From the NCBI GenBank assembly GCA_963812085.1, contig CAWETL010000004.1:1-64000 (forward strand): a stretch of 64,000 nt of DNA, written 5' to 3'. Positions 8,198 to 15,768 of this stretch are shown one piece after another (the first letter of the stretch is position 1; each line of letters opens with the position of its first letter). Below the pieces are notes generated by a model, which worked only from the letters and a program-made list of their open reading frames with translations, made no database searches and was not told where the DNA came from. Position numbers and translations under genes: made by a program. The DNA is from SPDF01 sp963812085 (GTDB lineage Bacteria; Gemmatimonadota; Gemmatimonadetes; Gemmatimonadales; GWC2-71-9).

Positions 8198-8900
8198 TCA
8201 CGCGAGCGGCAGGTAACCCCGGGTCCGCTGCCACGACCAGATTCGGATCTTGGTGTAAAGGGATGCCTGTGGTGACAGCTCGTCGTCGGATTCCGCGTCC
8301 GGACCATACACCATGTCGGTATCCCCAAAGTCCAGCGCCAGTTGCTCGAAGACCGGAAAGAAATGCAGGCAACGGTTGGGGTCATACCCGGCCGCGATGC
8401 AGATTTCCAATCCGCGCCGGTCCGCCTCGCACTCTCGTTCAGGGCCGTACAGGCGGCGCTCTACGCCTTCCATCGCGAACATGACGGCTTGACCACCCCA
8501 GCGCCGAACAAGCAGCCCATCCGATGCGGGAACAGGTTCAGGTGTCCGAGTCGTGGTGAGCCAACTCGTGGGCGATGACAAAGGCCGCCGTTTCATCATC
8601 GGGGCAGTATTCCAGCAGCCCCCGTCCGAAGTAGATGTACCTCCCTGGCAACGTGAAGGCCGTGCGGAGCCGGAGCCATGGGACCTCGACATAAACACGC
8701 TCAGACGGGCGTCCATTCTGGAGGCGATCTGCGATCCGCTGCACGCGCTCAACTGCCCAGCCTTCGCGTTCAAACGTGACATGCCGATGAAGCTGGGCAT
8801 GGACCCATTCGCCGAAGGTGATCCCTTCTGCGAGCGCAAAGTCGCCGATCGCCTCGCAGTCAGGGAAATGGGAGGCGCCCCTGCCTAACGACTGGCGCAT
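8198..8900 (-). pseudogene. M48-like zinc metalloprotease, frameshifted
   Basis: The first frame (8900 to about 8538) contains HELAHHD, the HExxH zinc site, after FGRGLLEYCPDDETAAFVIA. The second frame (to 8198) continues with ECEADRRGLEICIAAGYDPN, giving the third ligand Glu and the AD-x-x-G pattern typical of M48/Oma1-like peptidases. The break lies right after HHDSD, near 8540, so one base gained or lost separates two conserved halves. No Met precedes the first domain inside the cassette; the frame runs in from ATG at 8900 within the preceding attC, adding MRQSLG. Confidence 0.7.
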
Positions 8901-9010
8901 CAGCTGCGAGGGCGCTGCGCGGCAGCCGCCGCGCCGTCCTCGGTTAGAACCTACGGCGCGGCGGCTGCCAGCACTAGCGCGCCCTCGTCAGCTGCATGCG
9001 CTGGTTAGGC
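8883..9010 (-). repeat. attC site 11
   Basis: A 128-bp site, majority type with GCCAGCACTAGCGCGCC in the right arm. Confidence 0.94.
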
Positions 9011-9530
9011 GGCAGATCGACTCGGAGGTCGGCACGACCAACCCCATGCGTTGCCGGTCGACGCGCTCCAGTGCATAGCAGCAGGACTGGCTCGCATCGC
9101 GATCAGTAGCCGATGCTCGCACCGTGGCTGTATGCTGGAAGCTGGAGTCCAACTCGCCACGGCCACTCGATGCGGGTCCATCGGGGCGCTCGCGGCTGCG
9201 ACGGAGCGCATGTCGCGATATGAAAGTGGCGTGAGCTCGAGCGGCGAGCGCACGGAGTCTGCCTCAATTCAGGCGCGCGAAACGCTCAGCCAGCGGGCAT
9301 TGGTATCGCAGATCGTGCGCTTCTTGAATCGATGTATGCGCCCTTTGGCATGACGCGACGGGAGCCATCCGCGCGCGACTGCGCCCGCCGCATCCGCGGC
9401 CCCAAGCGTTGCATACTCGTTAACACTGCGCGATGCCGTTCGCACGGCAGCCAGTGAAGGCGGCCGCGCAGGACGACCGCTAGGATGGGCGCCTTCAAGT
9501 CCATTGGTCCACCTTGCAACGCGCTCTGCC
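9011..9530 (-). other. Cassette 2: about 520 bp without a convincing gene
   Basis: Short frames only (up to about 82 codons), none with a family-like pattern. I see no RNA gene or promoter that I can defend. Confidence 0.5.
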
Positions 9531-9659
9531 GCCTAACGACTGGCGCATCAGCTGCGAGGGCGCTGCGCGGCAGCCGCCGCGCCGTCCTCGGTTAGAACCT
9601 ACGGCGCGGCGGCTGCCAGCAGCCAGCGCGCCCTCGTCAGCTGCATGCGCTGGTTAGGC
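9531..9659 (-). repeat. attC site 12 (nearest intI)
   Basis: A 129-bp majority-type site. It closes the cassette that is first after attI. Confidence 0.94.
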
Positions 9660-10169
9660 CGGCACCATTACGGTGCTGGCCCCCACTTGGCGGCGATCCA
9701 CCGCCGACAACGGTCACCGAGCAGTCCGATGCTAGCAATTCGGCCACAGCTATCGAAGTCGGATTCGGTGCACCCGCTAGCCAGCGTCCATGAGCGCAGC
9801 GCCCCGATCAGTCCGCACGGTCACTGCGCCGACTCGCGCCAATGACTGCCTCGCTGTACCTCAATGCTGGTGACGTGAAGTCGGTCGGCACGCGTCGAAT
9901 CGTGACAGATGTCGGAGCGGATCGGTCGCAGGCAGGCAGCTGGATAACGGCAGAAACGCAACGACTGTGCTGGACGGCGTCGAGGCGGTTGAACGAGGCG
10001 GCCACGGACCGGTGCGCCGGAGGCTGGATGCATGCGCACCAGGGTCCCACTGTCGATGCGTTGCATGCAGCGAGGCTGTCTTGCGCGGCGACCCCGACGG
10101 GCGCTGAGTGCGCATCAGGGCCGCGAGGCGGACGACTGCCTGGAGTCGTCATGGGCTCCGATGGTTTCG
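9660..10169 (-). other. Cassette 1: about 510 bp without a convincing gene
   Basis: This would be the most recently acquired and best expressed cassette, but neither strand shows a protein with recognisable features. Frames of 80-140 codons exist; their translations are compositionally odd and lack a ribosome site. Confidence 0.5.
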
Positions 10170-10219
10170 GCCTAACGTCAATTCGACGGAGTCTTGGTGG
10201 CTCCGTGCCAATACAGGCC
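10170..10219 (-). other. Putative attI recombination site
   Basis: Directly after the intI stop codon comes a unique sequence ending, on the minus strand, in GAATTGACGTTAGGC; the GTTAGGC core is at 10170-10176. It lacks the palindromic arms of attC, as expected for attI, and marks the junction between integrase and cassettes. The outer boundary is inferred. Confidence 0.7.
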
Positions 10220-11275
10220 TCATCCCATTGTACGCTCCGCAACCGAATCTGGAAAGGCTGAGGGGCGGGGCAGGGGCGGCCTGCCCAGCAGGTCCGCCGG
10301 GCTCCGCACACCCCGCCCACCCTTGAGCAGCACGTGGGTGTAGATCATCGTCGTGCTCACGTCCGTGTGCCCCAGGAGCTCCTGCACCGTCCGGATGTCG
10401 TATCCCTGTTCGAGGAGGTGCGTCGCAAACGAATGCCTGAGCGTGTGACAGCTCGCCTTCTTCTCCACTCCCGACCTCCGCACCGCCTCGGCCATCACCC
10501 GCTGCATCGCCGACGGATGCAGGTGATGCCGCCGGAGCTCGCCCGTCGCCGGGTCGGCGTAGAGCCGCCGCGCCGGAAAGACCCACTGCCACGGCCAGCT
10601 CCGGTCCGCCCGCGGATACTTGCCCGCCAGCGCCCCCGGGAGCTCGACGCCCCCGGTGCCCGCCCCCAACGCCTTCTCGTGCAGCCCCTTGACCCGGTTC
10701 AGGTGGACGCGGAGCGGAACGCGGGCCATCTCGGGCAGCACCGTCACCCGGTCCTTCTGCCCCTTCCCTCGCCGCACCCGAATCTCCGAGCGCTCCAGGT
10801 CCACATCCTTGACCCGGAGACTCAGGCACTCGAGGAGCCGGAGCCCGCTCCCATACAACAGGAACCCGATCAACCGGTAGACCCCCTCCAACTGCCCCAG
10901 CACCCGCATCACCTCGGCCTGGTCGAGCACCACCGGGATCCGCGTCGGCCCCCGCCCCCTCGGCACCAGGCCCTGCAGTGCCAGCGGTTGGCCCAGCACT
11001 TCCCTGTACAGGAACGCGAGCGCCGCCTGGGCCTGCACCTGCGTCGCCGACGCGACCCGCCGCTCCTCGGCGAGCCACCCGAGAAACTCGGCCACCTCCC
11101 GCTCGCCCATTTCCCGTGGGTGACGCAACCGGTGGAACCGCACGAACCGCACGACCCACCCCGCGTAGGCCTGCTCCGTCCGCAGGCTATAGTGCCCCAG
11201 GCGCAGCTTGGACCGCATTTCCTGCAGGAGGCGGGTCTTAGACTGCGCGCCAGGATTGGGGGGAGAGGGAGGCAT
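10220..11275 (-). CDS. intI: Integron integrase IntI
   Basis: This 351-residue tyrosine recombinase inserts and excises cassettes at attI and attC. The N-terminal SAM-like domain (YSLRTEQAYAGWVVRFVRFH) is followed by the catalytic domain with Arg in GSGLRLLECLSLRVKDVDL, the HTLRHSFATHLL box and the final LLGHTDVSTTMIYTH with Tyr. The integron-specific insert is present before HxLR (VELPGALAGKYPRADRSWPW then QWVFPARR), which separates IntI from XerC/D. The 3' end faces the cassette array, so intI is co-directional with the cassettes, unlike class 1 or Vibrio integrons. It is full length with no visible defects. Confidence 0.96.
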   Translation of the reverse strand: MPPSPPNPGAQSKTRLLQEMRSKLRLGHYSLRTEQAYAGWVVRFVRFHRLRHPREMGEREVAEFLGWLAEERRVASATQVQAQAALAFLYREVLGQPLALQGLVPRGRGPTRIPVVLDQAEVMRVLGQLEGVYRLIGFLLYGSGLRLLECLSLRVKDVDLERSEIRVRRGKGQKDRVTVLPEMARVPLRVHLNRVKGLHEKALGAGTGGVELPGALAGKYPRADRSWPWQWVFPARRLYADPATGELRRHHLHPSAMQRVMAEAVRRSGVEKKASCHTLRHSFATHLLEQGYDIRTVQELLGHTDVSTTMIYTHVLLKGGRGVRSPADLLGRPPLPRPSAFPDSVAERTMG

Positions 11276-11644
11276 CCGCTACCCTAACCGGGTCGGACAC
11301 CAGCATCGGCGCCCCAACAACGCGACACCGTCCCGATAATCGCGAGCGGCGCAGTCGATCGCCCAAGCGGTGCGTGACATCATCTTCGTGACAAATTCAC
11401 GCGCGCTTCTGATTCCTCTGCTCAAGCCAGATGCAGAAGGGTCGAGGGCTGCCGACCGCAGTCGCGAGCAAGGCCAGGAGTGCTCAAGCTCGCTTCGCTC
11501 CTCGGCATGAGGGAGGGTCAATCCTTCGAGCGATTGTCTGAGAGGTGTATCGGAATACGTTTCCTGTCGACCTCGCGCAATTGCACCATCGTCCGTTGCA
11601 AGCGCGCAGTCCTTGTCAGGGTCACACGACCCAAGGAGTCAAGT
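11276..11644. other. Intergenic 370 bp upstream of intI
   Basis: This region should hold the intI promoter (read leftward) and the promoter of the small secreted protein (read rightward). I see no clear -35/-10 pair or SOS-box-like palindrome. AAGGAG at 11632-11637 is the ribosome site of the downstream gene. Confidence 0.5.
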
Positions 11645-11974
11645 ATGTCCCTCCGATCCGTTGCCGCCCTTGCCGCCATGCTGAGCATGGCCCCCCTCGG
11701 CCTCGTGGCCGCCCAGCAGGCCGCCGCCCCGACCGGCACGCCCACGACCGCAGCAGGGCCCGCCTCCGACGCCGCGGCCCTTCCCGCCGTCACCCCGAGC
11801 CCCGCCGTGCCGCAGCCGCAATACTCGCCTCTCTTCCAGAAAGGCGACTCGGCGGCCGTGTTCGGCACGGAGAACAAGGCCGCGATGGCCTCCGGCGGTT
11901 CGAACCACACCATCGTGATCTCGACGCTGGTCCTGGTGCTCGCCGTCGTGATCCTGGTGCTGCTCATCTTCTGA
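11645..11974 (+). CDS. Small secreted/membrane-anchored protein, unknown
   Basis: This 109-residue protein has a good signal peptide (MSLRSVAALAAMLSMAPLGLVAAQQ), a Pro/Ala/Thr-rich linker, and a C-terminal membrane helix (TIVISTLVLVLAVVILVLLIF). A ribosome site AAGGAG sits eight bases before ATG. There is no recognisable domain; it could be a small envelope peptide with a periplasmic stalk. It lies just outside the integron and has normal chromosome-like composition. Confidence 0.75.
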   Translation: MSLRSVAALAAMLSMAPLGLVAAQQAAAPTGTPTTAAGPASDAAALPAVTPSPAVPQPQYSPLFQKGDSAAVFGTENKAAMASGGSNHTIVISTLVLVLAVVILVLLIF

Positions 11975-12034
11975 GCGCGCCGGTGCATCGGCGTACCTCT
12001 CCGCCATGACGGATGATCACTGATCCTGCCTGGC

Positions 12035-12080
12035 GTTCCCCCTCTCCACTTGCTGGAGAGGGGAATGGGGGGGTGAGGTG
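12035..12080. repeat. Intergenic palindrome, family B
   Basis: CCCCTCTCCA and TGGAGAGGGG are inverted around a 5-base loop, followed by a G-run and GGTGAGG. Other copies are at 26571, 30878 and 31111. All lie between genes. Confidence 0.8.
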
Positions 12081-12121
12081 ACATCCCCGCCCTTGCCCTC
12101 CCCCACGTTGTGCCGTAGGTA

Positions 12122-15115
12122 GTGAGTGTGCTCCCCCCCCGAAGTGCCGCCATCCTGGCCGCAGTACTCTCGCTCAGCACGCCGCAACCCGGCACGGCTC
12201 AGTGGGCCATTCCCCCCAGCGACGGCGGCCTCGTCGCGTCTCTCGGCCAGCCCATCCGGTGGCACTGGGGCGTGGGGATCTCCTCCGGCGCCTGGTTCGA
12301 GGGCCCCGGCTCCTCGCTGCTGGTCCGCACCGGCGGTGGGGTCTACCACGACCTCCTGAAGCCCGACCTCGGCTTCGCTCAGCTCGGCGCCGAGGGCTTC
12401 ATCGGCTTCCGCGACACCGACCTCGACGGCGGCCTCCGGGCCATCCTTCGCGTCCCATTCCTCGGTGTCGGCGCCGGTGGCGAGTACGACTTCCTCGACT
12501 CGCACCTCAATTTCCTCGTCACCGCGCAGACACCCGTCATCCGCGGCGGCCTCCTCGCCGCCGGTGGCGTCCTCCGCATCAACTGGTATCCCTCGGAGAG
12601 CAGCAGCTTCACCCTCGGCCTCTCCGTCCCGATCGGCGACCACCGCACCGGCCGCGGCCGGCCCGCCAGCGAGTACGCGCCCCTGGCGACGAAGTTCCCC
12701 ACGCCGCGCCCGTACACGCTGCAGGACCCGGCCATCGACGCCGCACTCGACTCGATGCGCGCGTCGGCGGAATGGGTGCGGCGCGCCACCGTGCCGTTCC
12801 TCGACCAGGACGGGCGCGACTGGGCCATCGCCCAGCAGCGGAACGCGGCCTACCTGGACACGCTCCGGGCCCATCTCGCCGTGCGCAGCGCCGAGGAGGA
12901 GGTGCGCTTCTTCCACGCCGAGATGGACCGTGCGTTCGCCCTGGCGGCCCGCAGCCATACGGCGGGCGCCGCGCTGGCCGACTCGGCCCGCCGAATTCTT
13001 CTCGACGACGTGATCCTGCCCTACAACCGCCTCCTCGGCATGAAGCAGCAGCGCGACGCACTGCAGGACCTCGTCGTCGTCGCGCGCGGACGCTTCGGCG
13101 GCAGCGTGGCCGCTTCCGGCCTGGCACCCGGCGATCGCACCGACCGCGTCCTCTACCTGTTCCAGCAGCTCACGGCCATCCTCGAGACCGAACGCACCGT
13201 GACGGCGCAGGAATGGAACGACCCCCGCCTCGTCTGGCTGCCGTTGCAGTATGCGCTCCTCCCGGAAGATCATGACACGCAGGCCGAGCTCGACGCGCTC
13301 GTCGAGCGTGCCACCGGGGTGGAGTTCTCCAACGGCAACCAGATCCGGTATCTCGCCAACCTGCAGTTCCACTGGGAGCTCCTCGAATCGGTCCGGGCGG
13401 CGAAGAGCTATCACGTCCTCCTGATCCACGACTTCCCGGCCGTGACGCCCGCCGGCATCGTCGATGCCGCCTCCTTCGAGCAGGTCCTCGGCTACCTCAA
13501 CACCCTGGCCGACCGAAGGTCGAGGCCTACGACAGCACCCGGACCCTCCCGACCTATTTCATCTTCCTCGACCAGCACTACTACGAGGCGCGCCACGGCC
13601 GGACCTGGATGGACATCCTGCAGGATCCCCTGCACGCCTCCCCGCAGGCTGCCGCACGCGACGCCCGCCCAGGCCGAGTCGCTCGGCGTGGCGCTCGAGC
13701 CGTCTCCGCACGGCGGTGGCCGGGTCCGCCGTGCTGCAGGCGGAAGCCCACGAGTTCGGCCAGCGCTGGCTCGACAACCGGATCAAGGTCCAGGTCAACA
13801 TCACCAACCAGGCGGACGAGACCTACTGGAGCGGCGGCCTCGTCTCCAGCCTCTTCGCCTATCCCGACAACCTCATGCGCGACCACCGCAAGGTCGCGTT
13901 CTACGACGTGAGCGAGGCGAACCCCTACGCCGGGCGCGCGATCTACTCCGGCGCGGGCGTCGGGCAGCAATACCTCGGACGCCAGTGGGAAGACCGGTCC
14001 ATCATCGTGGAAGGTCCCGTGCTGCTCGAGCTCAAGGGCGCGGTGCGCGAACTCCTCGTGGCGCAGGGCATGCCCGAGAACCAGGTCCCCCTCGTGTTCC
14101 GGGCACAGCCGCGGTCGTCGCAATACGATTCGCTGCTGGCCGCCGGTCTCGGCAACGCCACCCGCGATGCACGAGCCCTGCAGCTCACCAACGGCACCGG
14201 CTTCCAGCCCAAGCAGATCGATGTCGGCAAGGCGCTCCTCTATTCGCTGATGCCCCGCGGATCGGTCCTCAAGATTCCCGACTCGCTCTGGAACTCGTTC
14301 TTCTACGGCGGGCTGCTTGCCGGCGCCTGCCTGCGGGGCGCGACCGTGCTGATCGTGGCGCCGGGTCCGCTCAACGCCCCGAGCGCCGGCCCGCCTCAGC
14401 TGATCCGGGAGTGGGAACTGCTGACCCGGCTCCTCGCCGTCCGCCAGACGCTCGCCGCGCCGATCGCCGCCGCCGGCGGGATGCTGCAGCTCGGACTCTA
14501 CGCCATTCCGCCCGACTCGAACGGCCTGGCCAGCCGGGTCCGGATCTGGAACGAACACGTCGCCGAGACGCCGTTCCTCCGCGAGTTGATGCCCTTCCTT
14601 CCGCCGGACGTGGCCCGTCGAGGGCCCGATCGTGCCGATCGACGACCGCTCCCGACACCGCCGCCCCCAAGTTGCACCAGAAGGTGCAATTCCTTGGCAC
14701 CCGCGCGATGTGGGAGGCGATCGTCAGCGCGCCCGAATGGCGCTACTTCATGGAGACCTACCTGGCGTACCGCGAGACTACATACTCGGCCGACAAGGAT
14801 GCGGCCAGGGCGGCCTCGTACCCGGCGCACCTGCAGGAAATCGCCCGGAGCATCCATGCCAGGACGGAGGACGTCCGCGGCGCCGCCGAATACGTCTTCA
14901 TGGGATCGCAGAACCAGGACTATCGCGGAATGTTCATGGACGGGGAGGTGGACCTGCTCTTCAGCGGTGCGGAGACGCTCGTCCCCTTGGTGGACCTGAT
15001 CTTCCTCGAGGGGACGGCCACGTGGCTCACCACCCAGGAGTCGCTCGACCGCGTGCTGCCGCCGCCGGGTGAGTACAAGCGACGGTTGGCGCGCGTCTTC
15101 AAGGACGCCATATGA
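12122..15115 (+). CDS. Large secreted protein, PLD-like C-terminus (multiple frameshifts)
   Basis: A protein of about 1,000 residues is distributed over three frames. The first 460 residues (from GTG 12122; possible export signal ending PGTAQ; beta-rich domain with GGVYHDLLKPDLGFAQLG) read cleanly to about 13515. The frame then changes near 13515, 13665, 13697, 14605 and 14655, yet every segment keeps conserved-looking sequence (FIFLDQHYYEARHGRTWMDI, then AEAHEFGQRWLDNRIKVQVN). The C-terminal part has LHQKVQF (HxK-type) and FMGSQNQDYRGMFMDGEV (GSxNxD-type), recalling phospholipase D-like enzymes, though the spacing is unusual. The stop overlaps the next ATG. Five single-base changes in one gene most likely reflect sequence errors; decay is the alternative. 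Confidence 0.5.
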   Translation: MSVLPPRSAAILAAVLSLSTPQPGTAQWAIPPSDGGLVASLGQPIRWHWGVGISSGAWFEGPGSSLLVRTGGGVYHDLLKPDLGFAQLGAEGFIGFRDTDLDGGLRAILRVPFLGVGAGGEYDFLDSHLNFLVTAQTPVIRGGLLAAGGVLRINWYPSESSSFTLGLSVPIGDHRTGRGRPASEYAPLATKFPTPRPYTLQDPAIDAALDSMRASAEWVRRATVPFLDQDGRDWAIAQQRNAAYLDTLRAHLAVRSAEEEVRFFHAEMDRAFALAARSHTAGAALADSARRILLDDVILPYNRLLGMKQQRDALQDLVVVARGRFGGSVAASGLAPGDRTDRVLYLFQQLTAILETERTVTAQEWNDPRLVWLPLQYALLPEDHDTQAELDALVERATGVEFSNGNQIRYLANLQFHWELLESVRAAKSYHVLLIHDFPAVTPAGIVDAASFEQVLGYLNTLADRRSRPTTAPGPSRPISSSSTSTTTRRATAGPGWTSCRIPCTPPRRLPHATPAQAESLGVALEPSPHGGGRVRRAAGGSPRVRPALARQPDQGPGQHHQPGGRDLLERRPRLQPLRLSRQPHARPPQGRVLRRERGEPLRRARDLLRRGRRAAIPRTPVGRPVHHRGRSRAARAQGRGARTPRGAGHAREPGPPRVPGTAAVVAIRFAAGRRSRQRHPRCTSPAAHQRHRLPAQADRCRQGAPLFADAPRIGPQDSRLALELVLLRRAACRRLPAGRDRADRGAGSAQRPERRPASADPGVGTADPAPRRPPDARRADRRRRRDAAARTLRHSARLERPGQPGPDLERTRRRDAVPPRVDALPSAGRGPSRARSCRSTTAPDTAAPKLHQKVQFLGTRAMWEAIVSAPEWRYFMETYLAYRETTYSADKDAARAASYPAHLQEIARSIHARTEDVRGAAEYVFMGSQNQDYRGMFMDGEVDLLFSGAETLVPLVDLIFLEGTATWLTTQESLDRVLPPPGEYKRRLARVFKDAI

Positions 15116-15696
15116 GCCGTCGACGGCTCCTGGCGATCCTCCTCCTGGCGGGGCTGCCACCGGCCTCGGCGAAAGCCCAGCTCGGCGAGGCGCACTTCGG
15201 TGCCATCGGCAGCTACGGGACGGGCGACGCCTACCGGTGGGGAGGGGGACTCACCGCGAGCTACCAGCCGGGCCGCCTCGCGTATGTGGGGCTTCGGTGG
15301 ATCTACTACGGCGGGAGCACGGCGCGGGTGGGCGACTCGGCCGGCAGCTACCAGGTGACGACGCGGGCCCAGCTCTTCGGCGCCGACCTGGGGCTCGAGT
15401 ATCCGCTTGGAAGCGTGGAGATGGTGGGCGGGCTCACGGTCGGGGCGATGCGGTTCTGGCAGGGCACCACGCCGATGACCAGCCGGGGAGCGACGGCCGT
15501 GAGCGCCGTCGCTACCGAATTCGTCGTGGCCCCCACCCTCCGGGCGGAAATCCGCACCGGGCCGCTCATGCTGATTCCCGAGGTGGCCTACTACTTTGCC
15601 GGCGCGCCCGACCTCCGCTGGCCAGTGGGCAACCAGGGCACGGTCATCTCGCTCCTGGTGGTCATCCCGATCGAGACGCGCAGGATCAGGTACTGA
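15112..15696 (+). CDS. Predicted outer-membrane beta-barrel-like protein
   Basis: This 194-residue protein has a signal peptide (RLLAILLLAGLPPASAKAQ) and alternating hydrophobic/polar strands with Gly/Tyr-rich turns (GSYGTGDAYRWGGGLTASYQ, YVGLRWIYYGGST), ending in RRIRY rather than the classical terminal Phe. ATG overlaps the stop of the upstream PLD-like gene (ATATGA), so the two are translationally coupled. The likely role is an envelope partner of the upstream protein; the function is otherwise unknown. Confidence 0.65.
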   Translation: MSRRRLLAILLLAGLPPASAKAQLGEAHFGAIGSYGTGDAYRWGGGLTASYQPGRLAYVGLRWIYYGGSTARVGDSAGSYQVTTRAQLFGADLGLEYPLGSVEMVGGLTVGAMRFWQGTTPMTSRGATAVSAVATEFVVAPTLRAEIRTGPLMLIPEVAYYFAGAPDLRWPVGNQGTVISLLVVIPIETRRIRY

Positions 15697-15699
15697 TTG

Positions 15700-15726
15700 C
15701 TGGACCCCGGCTTTCGCCGGGGTGAC
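15700..15726. repeat. REP-like palindrome, family A
   Basis: CTGGACCCCGGCTTTCGCCG followed by GGGTGAC, a GC-rich hairpin (CCCCGGC/GCCGGGG). Related copies are at 26636 and 27042 (the latter inside thiC), and a diverged one near 40051. Confidence 0.85.
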
Positions 15727-15768
15727 GGCTGATTGCGTTCCGGCCCCGCTGCCCAGCAGCCCCGCGGC

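Noticed and set aside
1..9659. Regularly spaced repeats resembling a CRISPR array
   Set aside because: Repeats are 127-130 bp imperfect palindromes with GTTRRRY boxes, spacers are 0.5-0.8 kb, and intI is adjacent; these are attC sites. No cas gene is present.
9842..10261. A 139-codon plus-strand ORF across attI and into intI
   Set aside because: It crosses the recombination site and the intI stop region, and has no recognisable features.
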